Below, in pieces: positions 19,283 to 27,632 of a stretch of 64,000 nt of DNA. The number at the start of each line of letters is the position of its first letter. The stretch's first letter is position 1. The notes beneath the pieces are model-generated. The model saw only the letters and a list, made by a program, of their open reading frames with translations, was not told where the DNA came from and ran no database searches. The position numbers were made by a program, and so were the translations under genes. Source of the DNA: Streptomyces chumphonensis. GTDB lineage: Bacteria; Actinomycetota; Actinomycetes; Streptomycetales; Streptomycetaceae. The DNA lies in contig NZ_JACXYU010000001.1 of assembly GCF_014779715.1 (NCBI RefSeq), forward strand, positions 310,001 to 374,000, in the 5' to 3' direction.

Positions 19283-20292
19283 GCCTTCACCAGACCTTCC
19301 GTTCGGCCGCCGAGGGCCAGGTACACGTCCTCCAGGCTCGGCGTGGCCAGGGAGAAGTCGTCGAGCGCCGCGAAGGCGGGGCCGCCGGTGACGGCGGCGA
19401 CCGCGGCGCGGGCGGCGTCCGGGGAGAGCCGCAGCGTCCAGCGCCGTCCGGAGCGCTGCGCGGTGGGACCGAGGGCCGCCACCTCGGGGACGTGCAGCGG
19501 CGGCTCGTCCCGCCAGACCAGCTCGACGCGCACGTCGTCGCCGACGAGGGCCTTGAGACCGCCGGGCGTGTCGCAGGCGATGACCCGGCCCCGGTCGAGG
19601 ACGGCGACGCGGTCGAGCACGGACTCCGCCTCGATGACGTTGTGGGTGACGAGGACCACCGTGGCACCCCGCTCCGCGCGGCGGCGGTCGACGGCCGCCC
19701 ACACCGCGCGCCGGGCCACCGGGTCCATGCCGGTCGTCGGCTCGTCCAGGACCAGCAGCGGACGCTCCCCGACGAGGGCGGTGGCCACGCAGGCGAGCCG
19801 CCGCTGGCCACCGGAGAGCCGCTTCAGCGGGCGGTGGCCCAGGACGGACAGCCCGAGCTCCTCCAGGACGGCGCCGGTGGCCCGGCGGGCGTCGTCGGCC
19901 GGCAGGCCGCGCAGCCGGGCGGTGGTCTCCACCGCGAGCCGCACGGTCAGCTCGTCCAGCGCGGTGGACTCCTGCCCCAGGTAGGCCAGCAGCCGGGCGG
20001 CCCGCTCGGGGTGCCGGACGAGGTCGTGGCCGAGGACGTCGATGTGCCCGGCGTCGGGCCGCAGCAGCCCGGTGAGCTGGCGGACGAGGGTGGACTTGCC
20101 GGCGCCGTTGGGGCCGAGGAGCCCGAAGAGCTCACCGCGCCGCACGGTGAGGGAGACGCCGTCGCAGGCCCGCACGGCGGGTGCGGCGGGCGTACCGCGC
20201 CGGGCCCGCTGGGCCGGGTAGGTCTTCACCAGGTCGCGTACGGCGCACGCCGGCCCGCCCTCGGTCTCGTCCTGTCGTGCGCCCGTCTCCAC
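19279..20292 (-). CDS. ABC transporter ATP-binding protein
   Basis: A 337-residue ATPase. Walker A is GPNGAGKST (60-68), the signature is LSGGQ (159-163), Walker B is LLVLDEP (179-185), and VLVTHN holds the switch His. Residues after about 250 form a C-terminal domain of the kind found in drug and daunorubicin-type exporter ATPases. The GTG has no Shine-Dalgarno; TACCCT lies 8 nt upstream, suggesting a leaderless mRNA. It is coupled to the permease gene. Confidence 0.93.
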   Translation of the reverse strand: METGARQDETEGGPACAVRDLVKTYPAQRARRGTPAAPAVRACDGVSLTVRRGELFGLLGPNGAGKSTLVRQLTGLLRPDAGHIDVLGHDLVRHPERAARLLAYLGQESTALDELTVRLAVETTARLRGLPADDARRATGAVLEELGLSVLGHRPLKRLSGGQRRLACVATALVGERPLLVLDEPTTGMDPVARRAVWAAVDRRRAERGATVVLVTHNVIEAESVLDRVAVLDRGRVIACDTPGGLKALVGDDVRVELVWRDEPPLHVPEVAALGPTAQRSGRRWTLRLSPDAARAAVAAVTGGPAFAALDDFSLATPSLEDVYLALGGRTEGLVKA

Positions 20293-20310
20293 GAGCTACG
20301 AGGGTACGCG

Positions 20311-20358
20311 CCCGGCGGCGCGGATTCGTCACCCACCCGGCCCAGGCCGCGCGCCGGG
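20311..20358 (-). terminator. Hairpin after the NYN-domain gene
   Basis: CCCGGCGGCGCGG (20311-20323) pairs with CCGCGCGCCGGG (20347-20358) with one bulged base, 12 bp in all. It lies right after the NYN gene stop and before the ABC ATPase start, both on the minus strand, so it probably ends the NYN transcript. It overlaps the -10-like element of the ATPase gene only at its far edge. Confidence 0.5.
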
Positions 20359-20362
20359 GCAC

Positions 20363-21619
20363 TCAGTGCTCGGCCGGAGCGCGTTCCTCGCCGGTGTGGG
20401 TGTCGACCTCGCGCCAGAAGCCCGCCCGGATGGCGTAGCGGTCGTGCTCGTCGATCTGGTCGTCCTTGTGGGCGAGCAGGCCGAACCGGGCGGCGTAGCG
20501 CAGCAGCTCCCCGTCGATCCGGTGCGGGATGCGCGGGTACTGGAGGGAGAGGCTGCCCAGGTGCGCGGCGCCGCCGAGCCGGGCGATCCAGCGGCGGGCG
20601 AAGACCTGGCCGACCTCGAACGGGTCGCCGCTGACGGTCGTGATGTCCTCCTCCCGGTCCGCCCAGCGCTGTTCGGCGGTGGTGAGCTGGGCGAGCATCG
20701 GCAGGGCGGCGACCTCCGGCGGCTCGGCCGGGGACCCGCCCCGGTCCACCCAGCCCTTGTCGGAGGACCAGCGCAGGGTGGCGTTCGGCGCGGCCGTCTG
20801 CGGCGGGCCCGGCGGGGCGACGGACGGCCGCGCGAGCCCGGCCAGGTCCTTCGGCGTGGGCACGCCCCTGGCGGCGGGCGGCTCGCCCGCCCCGGCACCC
20901 GCCCCGTCGCTCTCCTCGGCGGGCTGCGCCGGGCGCTCGTCGGGGGCCAGGCCGTTGCGGGCGGGGGTGGAGTCCTTGCCCGCCGTGCTGGGCGGATCGG
21001 GCAGCGGGGCGGCGAGGATGGCGGCGATGTCGGGCCGGGTGGCGGGCTGCGGGGCACAGGCCCCGGCCGGTTCCCTGGCCCGGACGGCGTGGGTGATCCA
21101 GGTCCGGTCCAGCACCCGGCGCTCGTCGGCCTCCGCGACGAGGTCCTCGGACTGGTTGTAGTCCCCGTCGGCCGCCTGCACGGCCCACAGGTGCACGGCG
21201 ACGCCGTGCTCCTTGGCGGACATCAGCCCCGGCAGCAGGTCCCCGTCGCCGGTGACCAGGACGATGTCCGAGCAGGCGCGGTTGCGGGCGAGCTCCGTCA
21301 GCTCGGTGTGCATGGCCGCGTCCACGCCCTTCTGCGCCCAGCGGCCGTCGGTGCGGGTGAGGGCGCCGAGGCGGACCGTCACCCGGGGCATGACGCGCAA
21401 CCGCCGGTGCTCGGGCTGCGGGACGCGGTCCGGGGCGCCGTCGAACCAGTAGATCCGCAGCAGGGCGCACCCCGTCTCCTGCTCGGCCCGGTCCCGAAGG
21501 GCCCGGATGAGCACGGAGTGGTCCACGGTGATCCGGGACCGGGAGGGCTCCCCCGCCAGCAGACTCGCGGCGGCACCCAGCAGGTACCCGGCGTCCACCA
21601 GGACGACGCAGCGGTCCAC
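20363..21619 (-). CDS. NYN-domain (PIN-like) putative ribonuclease
   Basis: A 418-residue protein. Residues 1-170 form an NYN domain of the PIN-like nuclease fold: CVVLVDAGYLLG (4-15) gives the first acidic residue, and SDIVLVTGDGDLLPGLMSAKEHG (about 117-139) the second acidic cluster. Residues about 190-290 are a Pro/Ala-rich linker, and the C-terminal part (from about 300) is a separate predicted domain with QRWADREEDITTVSGD and FARRWIARLG. NYN proteins act on RNA, but no target is known here. The GTG has GGGGTGA upstream. It stands alone, divergent from the 50-aa peptide gene. Confidence 0.82.
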   Translation of the reverse strand: MDRCVVLVDAGYLLGAAASLLAGEPSRSRITVDHSVLIRALRDRAEQETGCALLRIYWFDGAPDRVPQPEHRRLRVMPRVTVRLGALTRTDGRWAQKGVDAAMHTELTELARNRACSDIVLVTGDGDLLPGLMSAKEHGVAVHLWAVQAADGDYNQSEDLVAEADERRVLDRTWITHAVRAREPAGACAPQPATRPDIAAILAAPLPDPPSTAGKDSTPARNGLAPDERPAQPAEESDGAGAGAGEPPAARGVPTPKDLAGLARPSVAPPGPPQTAAPNATLRWSSDKGWVDRGGSPAEPPEVAALPMLAQLTTAEQRWADREEDITTVSGDPFEVGQVFARRWIARLGGAAHLGSLSLQYPRIPHRIDGELLRYAARFGLLAHKDDQIDEHDRYAIRAGFWREVDTHTGEERAPAEH

Positions 21620-21838
21620 GGTTTCACCCCACTTTCCTCGGAACTCTTTCGAGTCTGCCCGACCGTACCGGGGTTATCTGCCGGAACTCGATCTTCGGCG
21701 TGGCGAATCCGTGAGCGGAGCGCGCAGGATCGTGCACGGACAGCGGTGCACACGAAGGGTATTGCCCGACATGCGAAGAGTGTCCGCCCGTGCGAATCTG
21801 ATCACGGCCGAGTTCCAAGGACCTTGAGGAGGTTCATC

Positions 21839-21991
21839 GTGGCCAAGAACAAGAACCGAGATCGCCAGAAGCAGCAGCACCGCCCCGCCCAGGGCGGCGA
21901 CGTGCAGAACCCGGGCGCCGACCGTCCCATGGACGAGGAGAACCCCGGCACGTCGGCCAAGCGCAAGAACAAGCCGCTCGGTCACAACTGA
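21839..21991 (+). CDS. 50-residue Lys/Asn/Gln-rich hydrophilic peptide
   Basis: A 50-residue peptide beginning MAKNKNRDRQKQQHR and ending KRKNKPLGHN, with no hydrophobic core and many Lys, Asn, Gln and Arg, so it is likely disordered and basic. The GTG is preceded at ideal spacing by the strong Shine-Dalgarno GAGGAGG, much better than most starts in this window. That, with the bias against Ala and Gly codons, marks it as a real, well-expressed gene. I recall similar small proteins in other Streptomyces but no function; RNA or ribosome binding is a guess from composition. It is followed by a strong hairpin. Confidence 0.85.
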   Translation: MAKNKNRDRQKQQHRPAQGGDVQNPGADRPMDEENPGTSAKRKNKPLGHN

Positions 21992-22031
21992 CCGGACGCG
22001 GCACCGGCTTCACCTCGCACGCGGCACTGGT

Positions 22032-22069
22032 GAGTGAGGGCGCCCCGGAGACCCGGCGCGCCCTTACTC
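22032..22069. terminator. Bidirectional terminator hairpin, 50-aa peptide gene / dnaE
   Basis: GAGTGAGGGCGC (22032-22043) pairs with GCGCCCTTACTC (22058-22069) over 12 bp with one G-U pair and a 14-nt loop. It lies 40 nt after the plus-strand peptide gene and 48 nt after the end of minus-strand dnaE, so it can serve both. Confidence 0.65.
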
Positions 22070-22116
22070 CCGTCGGCTCCCCCGGCGCGCCGCCCGGCCG
22101 AGCGCGCGGCCGGCCC

Positions 22117-25100
22117 TCAGCCCGCCAGGCAGGAGGGGCCGAGCAGTTCCTTGAGGTCCCCGAAGAGCGCCGGGTCGGCGGTGACGCGGTGGCGGTCCAG
22201 CCGCAGGACCGTCGTCCGCCGGGCGCCCTGGAGGCGCACCCGCACCTCGGTGGCCCCCCGGTGGTGGGTGAGCACCTCCCCCAGCCTGGCCACCAGCGGC
22301 GGGGTGACCTTCACCGACGGAATCGTGATCGTCACCGGCGCGTTGGCCGAGGCCTCGCTGAGGTCGGGCACCATCAGCTCCATCGCGACCAGCCGGGGCA
22401 CGTCCTCCCGCTTGTCGAGCCGGCCCTTGACGAACACCACGGCGTCCTCCACGAGCTGGGTGGAGACCAGCTGGTAGGTGGCCGGGAAGAACATGCAGTC
22501 GATGGAGCCCGCCAGGTCCTCCACGGTGGCAATCGCCCACGCGTTGCCCTGCTTGGTCATCTTCCGCTGGAGGCCGGAGATGATGCCGCCGATGGTGACC
22601 GTCGAGCCGTCCCCGTACTCACCGCCGGTGAGCTGCGAGATGCCCGCGTCGGCCCGCTCGTTGAGGACGTGCTCGATGCCGAACAGCGGGTGGTCGGAGA
22701 CGTACAGGCCGAGCATCTCCCGCTCCTGGGCCAGCAGGTACGTCTTCTCCCACTCCTCCGGCGTGAACTCCACGTCCAGCCCGAAGCCCGGGCCGTCGCC
22801 CTCGTCCGCCCCGAGGTCGCCGAAGAGGTCGAACTGCCCCTCGGCCTCCTTCCGCTTGACCTGCACGACGTTGTCGATCATCGGCTCGAACTGCGCGGTC
22901 AGGCCCTTGCGGGTGTGGCCGAGCGCGTCGAACGCGCCCGCCTTGATCAGTGACTCCACCGTCCGCTTGTTGCAGACGACGGCCTCCACCTTGTCCAGGA
23001 AGTCGGGGAACGACTCGTAGGCCCCCTTCGCCCTGCGGCACCGCACGACGGCGTCGACGACGTTCTGCCCGACGTTGCGCACGGCGGTGAGGCCGAAGAC
23101 GATCGTGTCGTCGCCGCGCGGCGTGAAGTTGGCGTCCGACTCGTTGACGTCCGGCGGCAGGACCTTGATCCCCATCCGGCGGCACTCGTTGAGGTACACC
23201 GCCGACTTGTCCTTGTCGTCGCGCACCGAGGTGAGCAGCGCCGACATGTACTCGGCCGGGTAGTTGGCCTTCAGATAGGCCGTCCAGTAGGTGACCAGCC
23301 CGTACGCCGAGGAGTGCGCCTTGTTGAAGGCGTACCCGGCGAAGGGCACCAGGACGTCCCACACCGCCTGGATCGCCTCGTCCGAGAAGCCCTTCTCCCG
23401 GGCGCCCGCCTGGAAGTTGACGAACTCCTTCTCCAGGACCTCGGGCTTCTTCTTGCCCATGGCGCGGCGCAGCAGGTCGGCCTGGCCGAGGCTGTACCCG
23501 GCGAGCACCTGCGCGGCCTTCTGCACCTGCTCCTGGTAGACGATGAGGCCGTGGGTGATGTCCAGGACCTCTTTGAGCGGCTCCTCCAGCTCCGGGTGGA
23601 TCGGCGTGATGTCCTGCTGGCCGTTCTTGCGCAGGGCGTAGTTGATGTGCGAGTTCATGCCCATCGGGCCCGGCCGGTAGAGCGCCGAGACGGCGGAGAT
23701 GTCCTCGAAGTTGTCGGGCTTCATCATGCGCAGCAGGGAGCGCATGGGGCCGCCGTCGAACTGGAAGACGCCGAGGGTGTCGCCGCGCTGGAGCAGTTCG
23801 TACGTCTTCGGGTCGTCCAGCGGGAGGTCGAGCAGCTTGATCTCCACGCCCTTGTTCTTGGCGATGGCCTTCTGGGCGTCGTCCATGATCGTGAGGTTGC
23901 GCAGGCCCAGGAAGTCCATCTTCAGCAGGCCGAGGCTCTCGCAGCTCGGGTAGTCCCACTGCGTGACGACGACCCCGTCGTTCTTCGGGGAGAAGACCGG
24001 CACGTGGTCGATCAGCGGCTCGCTGGACATGATCACACCGGCGGCGTGCACGCCCATCTGCCGCACCAGCCCCTCGATGCCGCGCGCGGCGTCGATGACC
24101 TTGGTGACGTCCGGCTCGTTCTCGTACATCGAGCGGATCTCGCCCGCCTCGCTGTAGCGCGGGTGGCTCTTGTCGGTGATGCCCGACAGGGGCAGGCCCT
24201 TGCCCAGGACGTCGGCGGGCATGGCCTTGGTGATGCGGTCCCCCACCGCGTACGGGTAGCCCAGCACCCGGGCGGAGTCCTTGATGGCGTTCTTCGCCTT
24301 GATCGTGCCGTACGTGCCGATCATGGCGACCTTGTCGGCGCCGTACTTCTCCGTCACGTAGCGGATGACCTCACCGCGCCTGCGCTCGTCGAAGTCGATG
24401 TCGACGTCGGGCATGGAGACGCGCTCGGGGTTGAGGAACCGCTCGAAGATCAGCCCGTGGTCGATCGGGTCGAGGTCGGTGATGCCCATGGCGTAGGCGA
24501 CGATCGAGCCGGCCGCCGAGCCGCGGCCGGGGCCCACGGCGATGCCCGCGTTCTTGGCCCACATGATGAAGTCGGCCACGACGAGGAAGTAGCCGGGGAA
24601 CCCCATCTCGATGATGACGCCCATCTCGTAGGCGGCCTGCCGCTGACGGTCCTCCGGGACGCCGCCGGGGTAGCGGCGCGCCATGCCCCGCTTGACCTCC
24701 TCCTGGAACCAGGTGACCTCGTCGTAGCCCTCCGGCACGTCGAACCTCGGCATGAGGTTGCGCGGCTTGAACATGCCGGAGACGTCGACCCGGTCGGCGA
24801 TGAGGAGCTGCGTGTTGCGGCAGCCCTCCTGCCAGGCGTCGGAGTTGTCGATCGCGTACATCTCGGCGGCCGACTTCAGGTAGTAGCCGGAGCCGTCGAA
24901 CTTGAAGCGGTCGGGGTCGGAGAGGTTGCTGCCGGTCTGGATGCACAACAGCGTGTCGTGCGCGGCCGACTCGTGCTCGTAGGTGTAGTGCGAGTCGTTC
25001 GTGACGACGAAGGGCGCGCCCAGCTTCCGGGCGATCTCCTCCAGCCCGGCGCGGGCCCGGCGGTCGATGTCGATGTCGTGGTCCATCAACTCGACGAAGA

Positions 25101-25656
25101 AGTTCTCCTTGCCGAAGATGTCCTGGAACTCCCCGGCGGCCTTCAGCGCCTCGTCCATCTGCCCGAGCCGGATGCGGGTGGAGACCTCGCCCGAGGGGCA
25201 GCCGGTCGTCGCCATCAGGCCCTCGGAGTACTCCGCGAGCAGCTCCCGGTCCATCCGGGGCTTGCGGAAGAAGCCCTCCAGACTGGCCCGGGACTGCGCC
25301 CGGTAGAGGTTGTGCAGCCCGGTGAGGTCCCGCGCCCACATCGTCATGTGCGTGTACGCGCCGGCGCCCGCGACGTCGTCCCGCTTCTGGTGGGGCGCGC
25401 CCCACTTCACCGGCCGCGCGTACCGCCGCGACTCGGGGGCGACGTACGCCTCGATGCCCATGATGGGCGTGATGCCCGCGCCCTGCGCCTGGTGGAAGAA
25501 GTCGTAGGCCCCGTGGAGGTTGCCGTGGTCGGTCATGGCGATGTGCGACATCTCCATGTCCCCGCACGCCGCGAACATGTCCTTGAGCCGCGCCGCTCCG
25601 TCCAGCAGCGAGTACTGGGTGTGCACGTGCAGATGCGTGAACGGCTGGTCGGTCAC
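22117..25656 (-). CDS. dnaE: DNA polymerase III alpha subunit, DnaE1 type
   Basis: The replicative polymerase subunit, 1179 residues. An N-terminal PHP domain opens with FTHLHVHTQYSLLDGA; the palm holds PDVDIDFDERRR with two catalytic aspartates, and AIGPGRGSAAGS-like sequence (VGPGRGSAAGS) and FNKAHSSAYG are further C-family polymerase motifs. A helix-hairpin-helix and an OB-fold (near TVTIGGIISGLQRKMTKQGNAWAIATVEDL) complete the tail. The length and the full tail fit the essential DnaE1 rather than DnaE2. The GTG at 25656 has GGAGG 10 nt upstream; the longer ATG version at 25743 adds a non-conserved leader. It stands alone between convergent and divergent neighbours. Confidence 0.97.
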   Translation of the reverse strand: MTDQPFTHLHVHTQYSLLDGAARLKDMFAACGDMEMSHIAMTDHGNLHGAYDFFHQAQGAGITPIMGIEAYVAPESRRYARPVKWGAPHQKRDDVAGAGAYTHMTMWARDLTGLHNLYRAQSRASLEGFFRKPRMDRELLAEYSEGLMATTGCPSGEVSTRIRLGQMDEALKAAGEFQDIFGKENFFVELMDHDIDIDRRARAGLEEIARKLGAPFVVTNDSHYTYEHESAAHDTLLCIQTGSNLSDPDRFKFDGSGYYLKSAAEMYAIDNSDAWQEGCRNTQLLIADRVDVSGMFKPRNLMPRFDVPEGYDEVTWFQEEVKRGMARRYPGGVPEDRQRQAAYEMGVIIEMGFPGYFLVVADFIMWAKNAGIAVGPGRGSAAGSIVAYAMGITDLDPIDHGLIFERFLNPERVSMPDVDIDFDERRRGEVIRYVTEKYGADKVAMIGTYGTIKAKNAIKDSARVLGYPYAVGDRITKAMPADVLGKGLPLSGITDKSHPRYSEAGEIRSMYENEPDVTKVIDAARGIEGLVRQMGVHAAGVIMSSEPLIDHVPVFSPKNDGVVVTQWDYPSCESLGLLKMDFLGLRNLTIMDDAQKAIAKNKGVEIKLLDLPLDDPKTYELLQRGDTLGVFQFDGGPMRSLLRMMKPDNFEDISAVSALYRPGPMGMNSHINYALRKNGQQDITPIHPELEEPLKEVLDITHGLIVYQEQVQKAAQVLAGYSLGQADLLRRAMGKKKPEVLEKEFVNFQAGAREKGFSDEAIQAVWDVLVPFAGYAFNKAHSSAYGLVTYWTAYLKANYPAEYMSALLTSVRDDKDKSAVYLNECRRMGIKVLPPDVNESDANFTPRGDDTIVFGLTAVRNVGQNVVDAVVRCRRAKGAYESFPDFLDKVEAVVCNKRTVESLIKAGAFDALGHTRKGLTAQFEPMIDNVVQVKRKEAEGQFDLFGDLGADEGDGPGFGLDVEFTPEEWEKTYLLAQEREMLGLYVSDHPLFGIEHVLNERADAGISQLTGGEYGDGSTVTIGGIISGLQRKMTKQGNAWAIATVEDLAGSIDCMFFPATYQLVSTQLVEDAVVFVKGRLDKREDVPRLVAMELMVPDLSEASANAPVTITIPSVKVTPPLVARLGEVLTHHRGATEVRVRLQGARRTTVLRLDRHRVTADPALFGDLKELLGPSCLAG

Positions 25657-25825
25657 GGGTGGGGAACCTCCGGCGCGGGTCTTCTGAGGGGCGGTGTCGA
25701 AGTCTACGACCGGGCACCGACACCGGGGCCCCAGCGGGCCCACCGGGCGTCCCGGGTCACGGAAGTATTCCGGTGTGGACCTCCCTCACTCCACGTTTAC
25801 ACCCGGCGTGGCACACTCGGGCGCG

Positions 25826-26509
25826 ATGGGCGTGTCGACGAGTACCGGTATCCGGACAGCGCGGGCCGCGGTGTTCACCGCGGTCTGCGTCGTGCTGTCC
25901 GCGGGCACCCACGTGCTCCTCTCGGCGACCCCGGTCCCCCTGACGACGCTGCTCGCCGTCACCGGCGCCGTCTTCCTCTGCGCCTACCTGCTGGCCGACC
26001 GCCGGCGCGGCCTCGGCACCATCGCCGCGACGCTCGTGCCGCTGGAGCTGGCGGCCGACACCGTCTTCACCTCCGGGCAGGCCGCCTGCTACGGCACGGC
26101 GGGCGGGCCGGTCACCGGGCCGCTGCGCACCATGGGCGTCGACCTCGTCTGCGCGGGCGGCGGCTTCGGCACGCCGCTGGCGCGGATGGCCGCCGACACC
26201 CCCGCCCCGGCGCTGGCCCAGCCCGCCGCGCCCTGGCTGCTCCTGGGCGCCCACGTCCTCGTCGGGCTCACCGCCGCCGTCTGGCTGTGGCGGGGCGAGG
26301 AGGCGTTCGTCCGGCTGCTGCGCGCGGCCGCCACGCACGCCTACGCGCTGCTGTGGCCGCCGTCGGTGCGGGCCGTCGCCCACCCGCTGCCGCAGCCGCG
26401 CTCCGGCGCCGCCTTCCGCGCCGCGCACCGCGTGCGCACCGCCCGCGCGCTGCCTCTCCTGACGCACTCCGTCGTACGACGCGGGCCGCCCCGGCCCCTG
26501 GCCGGCTGA
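25826..26509 (+). CDS. Uncharacterised membrane protein
   Basis: A 227-residue protein that I do not recognise. It has about four hydrophobic segments (about 14-33, 37-57, 63-76 and 129-150), then a basic, Arg/Pro-rich cytoplasmic tail (from about 185). Two cysteines flank a Gly-rich loop between the third and fourth helices (QAACYGTAGG and DLVCAGGGFGTPL). The ATG at 25826 was preferred to a GTG six codons earlier; neither has a Shine-Dalgarno, and CACACT lies 8 nt before the ATG. It is divergent from dnaE and 91 nt upstream of the DsbA-like gene. Confidence 0.68.
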   Translation: MGVSTSTGIRTARAAVFTAVCVVLSAGTHVLLSATPVPLTTLLAVTGAVFLCAYLLADRRRGLGTIAATLVPLELAADTVFTSGQAACYGTAGGPVTGPLRTMGVDLVCAGGGFGTPLARMAADTPAPALAQPAAPWLLLGAHVLVGLTAAVWLWRGEEAFVRLLRAAATHAYALLWPPSVRAVAHPLPQPRSGAAFRAAHRVRTARALPLLTHSVVRRGPPRPLAG

Positions 26510-26600
26510 CCCGGACCGACCCGGGCCGGCCGCCGCCGTCCGCCCGCCCACCCACGTGGGCGCGTCCCCCGTCACGTACCGATTCCACGGAGTTATCCGC

Positions 26601-27488
26601 ATGAGCAAGCGCAACAGCCAGGAAGCCAAGAGGGCCGCCCGCGAGCGGCTGCGCGTCGAGCGCGAGCAGCAGGCCAAGAAGGAGAAGATGCGCCGCCAGC
26701 TCGGCGTCGCGGGCGCGGTCGTCGCCGTCCTGGTCGTCGCCGCCGGCATCGGCGTCGCGGTCACCAACATGACCGACAGCGGCGGCGAGGGGGACAACAG
26801 CGACTGGTCCGCCGCGTCCGCCGTCGCCGGGGAGCCCGAGAAGTCCAAGGGCGAGGGCGCCTACGAGGGCTACGTCGCCCCCGCGAACACGCAGGGTGAG
26901 AACGGCACGGACATCATCGTCGGCGACGAGGGCGCCGAGGACACCGTCACCATCTACGAGGACATGCGCTGCCCGGTCTGCGCCGCCTTCGAGCAGAACG
27001 TCGGCGACCTCGTCCTCAAGGACATCGAGGACGGCACCTACAAGGCGGAGTTCGTCTTCGGCACCTTCCTGGACGGGGACAAGCCGGACGAGCTCGGCAA
27101 GAGCAGCGGCTCCAAGAACGCGCTCAGCGCCCTCGGTGCCGCGCTGGACGTCAGCCCGGAGGCGTTCCTGGAGTACAAGAAGCTGCTGTACTCCGCCGAC
27201 GTCCACCCCAGCGAGCAGATGGACGAGTTCGCCGACGACGCGCGGCTCGTCGAGATCGCGCAGGACGTCGAGGAGCTCAAGGGCAACGAGACGTTCGAGG
27301 AGAACGTCACCTCGGGCACCTTCGATCCCTGGGCGCTGAAGGTCTCGGACAAGTTCCGCGCCGCCGAGGGCGTCCAGGGCACGCCGACCGTCAAGGTCAA
27401 CGGCGAGGTGGCGAAGAACGCCCAGGGCTACGCGCCGGGCACTCCGGAGGAGTACAACGCGGTCGTGACGCCGCTGCTGGAGAAGTGA
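26601..27488 (+). CDS. Membrane-anchored DsbA-like thioredoxin-fold protein
   Basis: A 295-residue protein. Residues 1-33 are a charged cytoplasmic coiled-coil-like stretch (RERLRVEREQQAKKEKM), 34-56 a transmembrane anchor, and the rest an extracytoplasmic thioredoxin-fold domain of the DsbA type. CPVC (124-127) is the redox motif, and GTPTVKVNG near the C-terminus provides the cis-proline loop. It probably makes or isomerises disulfides in secreted proteins. The many acidic residues (EDTVTIYEDMRCP, DEFADDARLVEIAQDVEELKGNE read in parts) are typical of Streptomyces surface proteins. GGAG 8 nt upstream supports the ATG. A strong terminator follows. Confidence 0.9.
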   Translation: MSKRNSQEAKRAARERLRVEREQQAKKEKMRRQLGVAGAVVAVLVVAAGIGVAVTNMTDSGGEGDNSDWSAASAVAGEPEKSKGEGAYEGYVAPANTQGENGTDIIVGDEGAEDTVTIYEDMRCPVCAAFEQNVGDLVLKDIEDGTYKAEFVFGTFLDGDKPDELGKSSGSKNALSALGAALDVSPEAFLEYKKLLYSADVHPSEQMDEFADDARLVEIAQDVEELKGNETFEENVTSGTFDPWALKVSDKFRAAEGVQGTPTVKVNGEVAKNAQGYAPGTPEEYNAVVTPLLEK

Positions 27489-27510
27489 CCCGCCGCACCC
27501 GCTGAACGAG

Positions 27511-27551
27511 CCGACGGGCGGTGCCCTGCGAGCCGGGGTGCCGCCCGTCGG
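27511..27551 (+). terminator. Terminator hairpin after the DsbA-like gene
   Basis: CCGACGGGCGG at 27511-27521 pairs perfectly with CCGCCCGTCGG at 27541-27551, and the stem extends inward by about five more pairs including two G-U pairs. It begins 22 nt after the stop codon. Confidence 0.75.
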
Positions 27552-27632
27552 TGGGTGGCGCGGCGTCGACGGTCGCGTGAACAGCCGGAAGTCGTCTACC
27601 CGTTCGCCCCGGCGGGCCTCTAGCCTGCGCCC

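Noticed and set aside
23314..26604. A 1096-codon plus-strand open frame opposite dnaE
   Set aside because: dnaE on the minus strand explains the same DNA with conserved polymerase motifs; the opposite frame is Val/His/Leu-rich with no domain.
27571..27632. A possible PHO box upstream of phoD
   Set aside because: Only one imperfect 11-nt unit (near GTTCGCCCCGG) is seen; the expected tandem direct repeats are absent, so I do not claim PhoP control.
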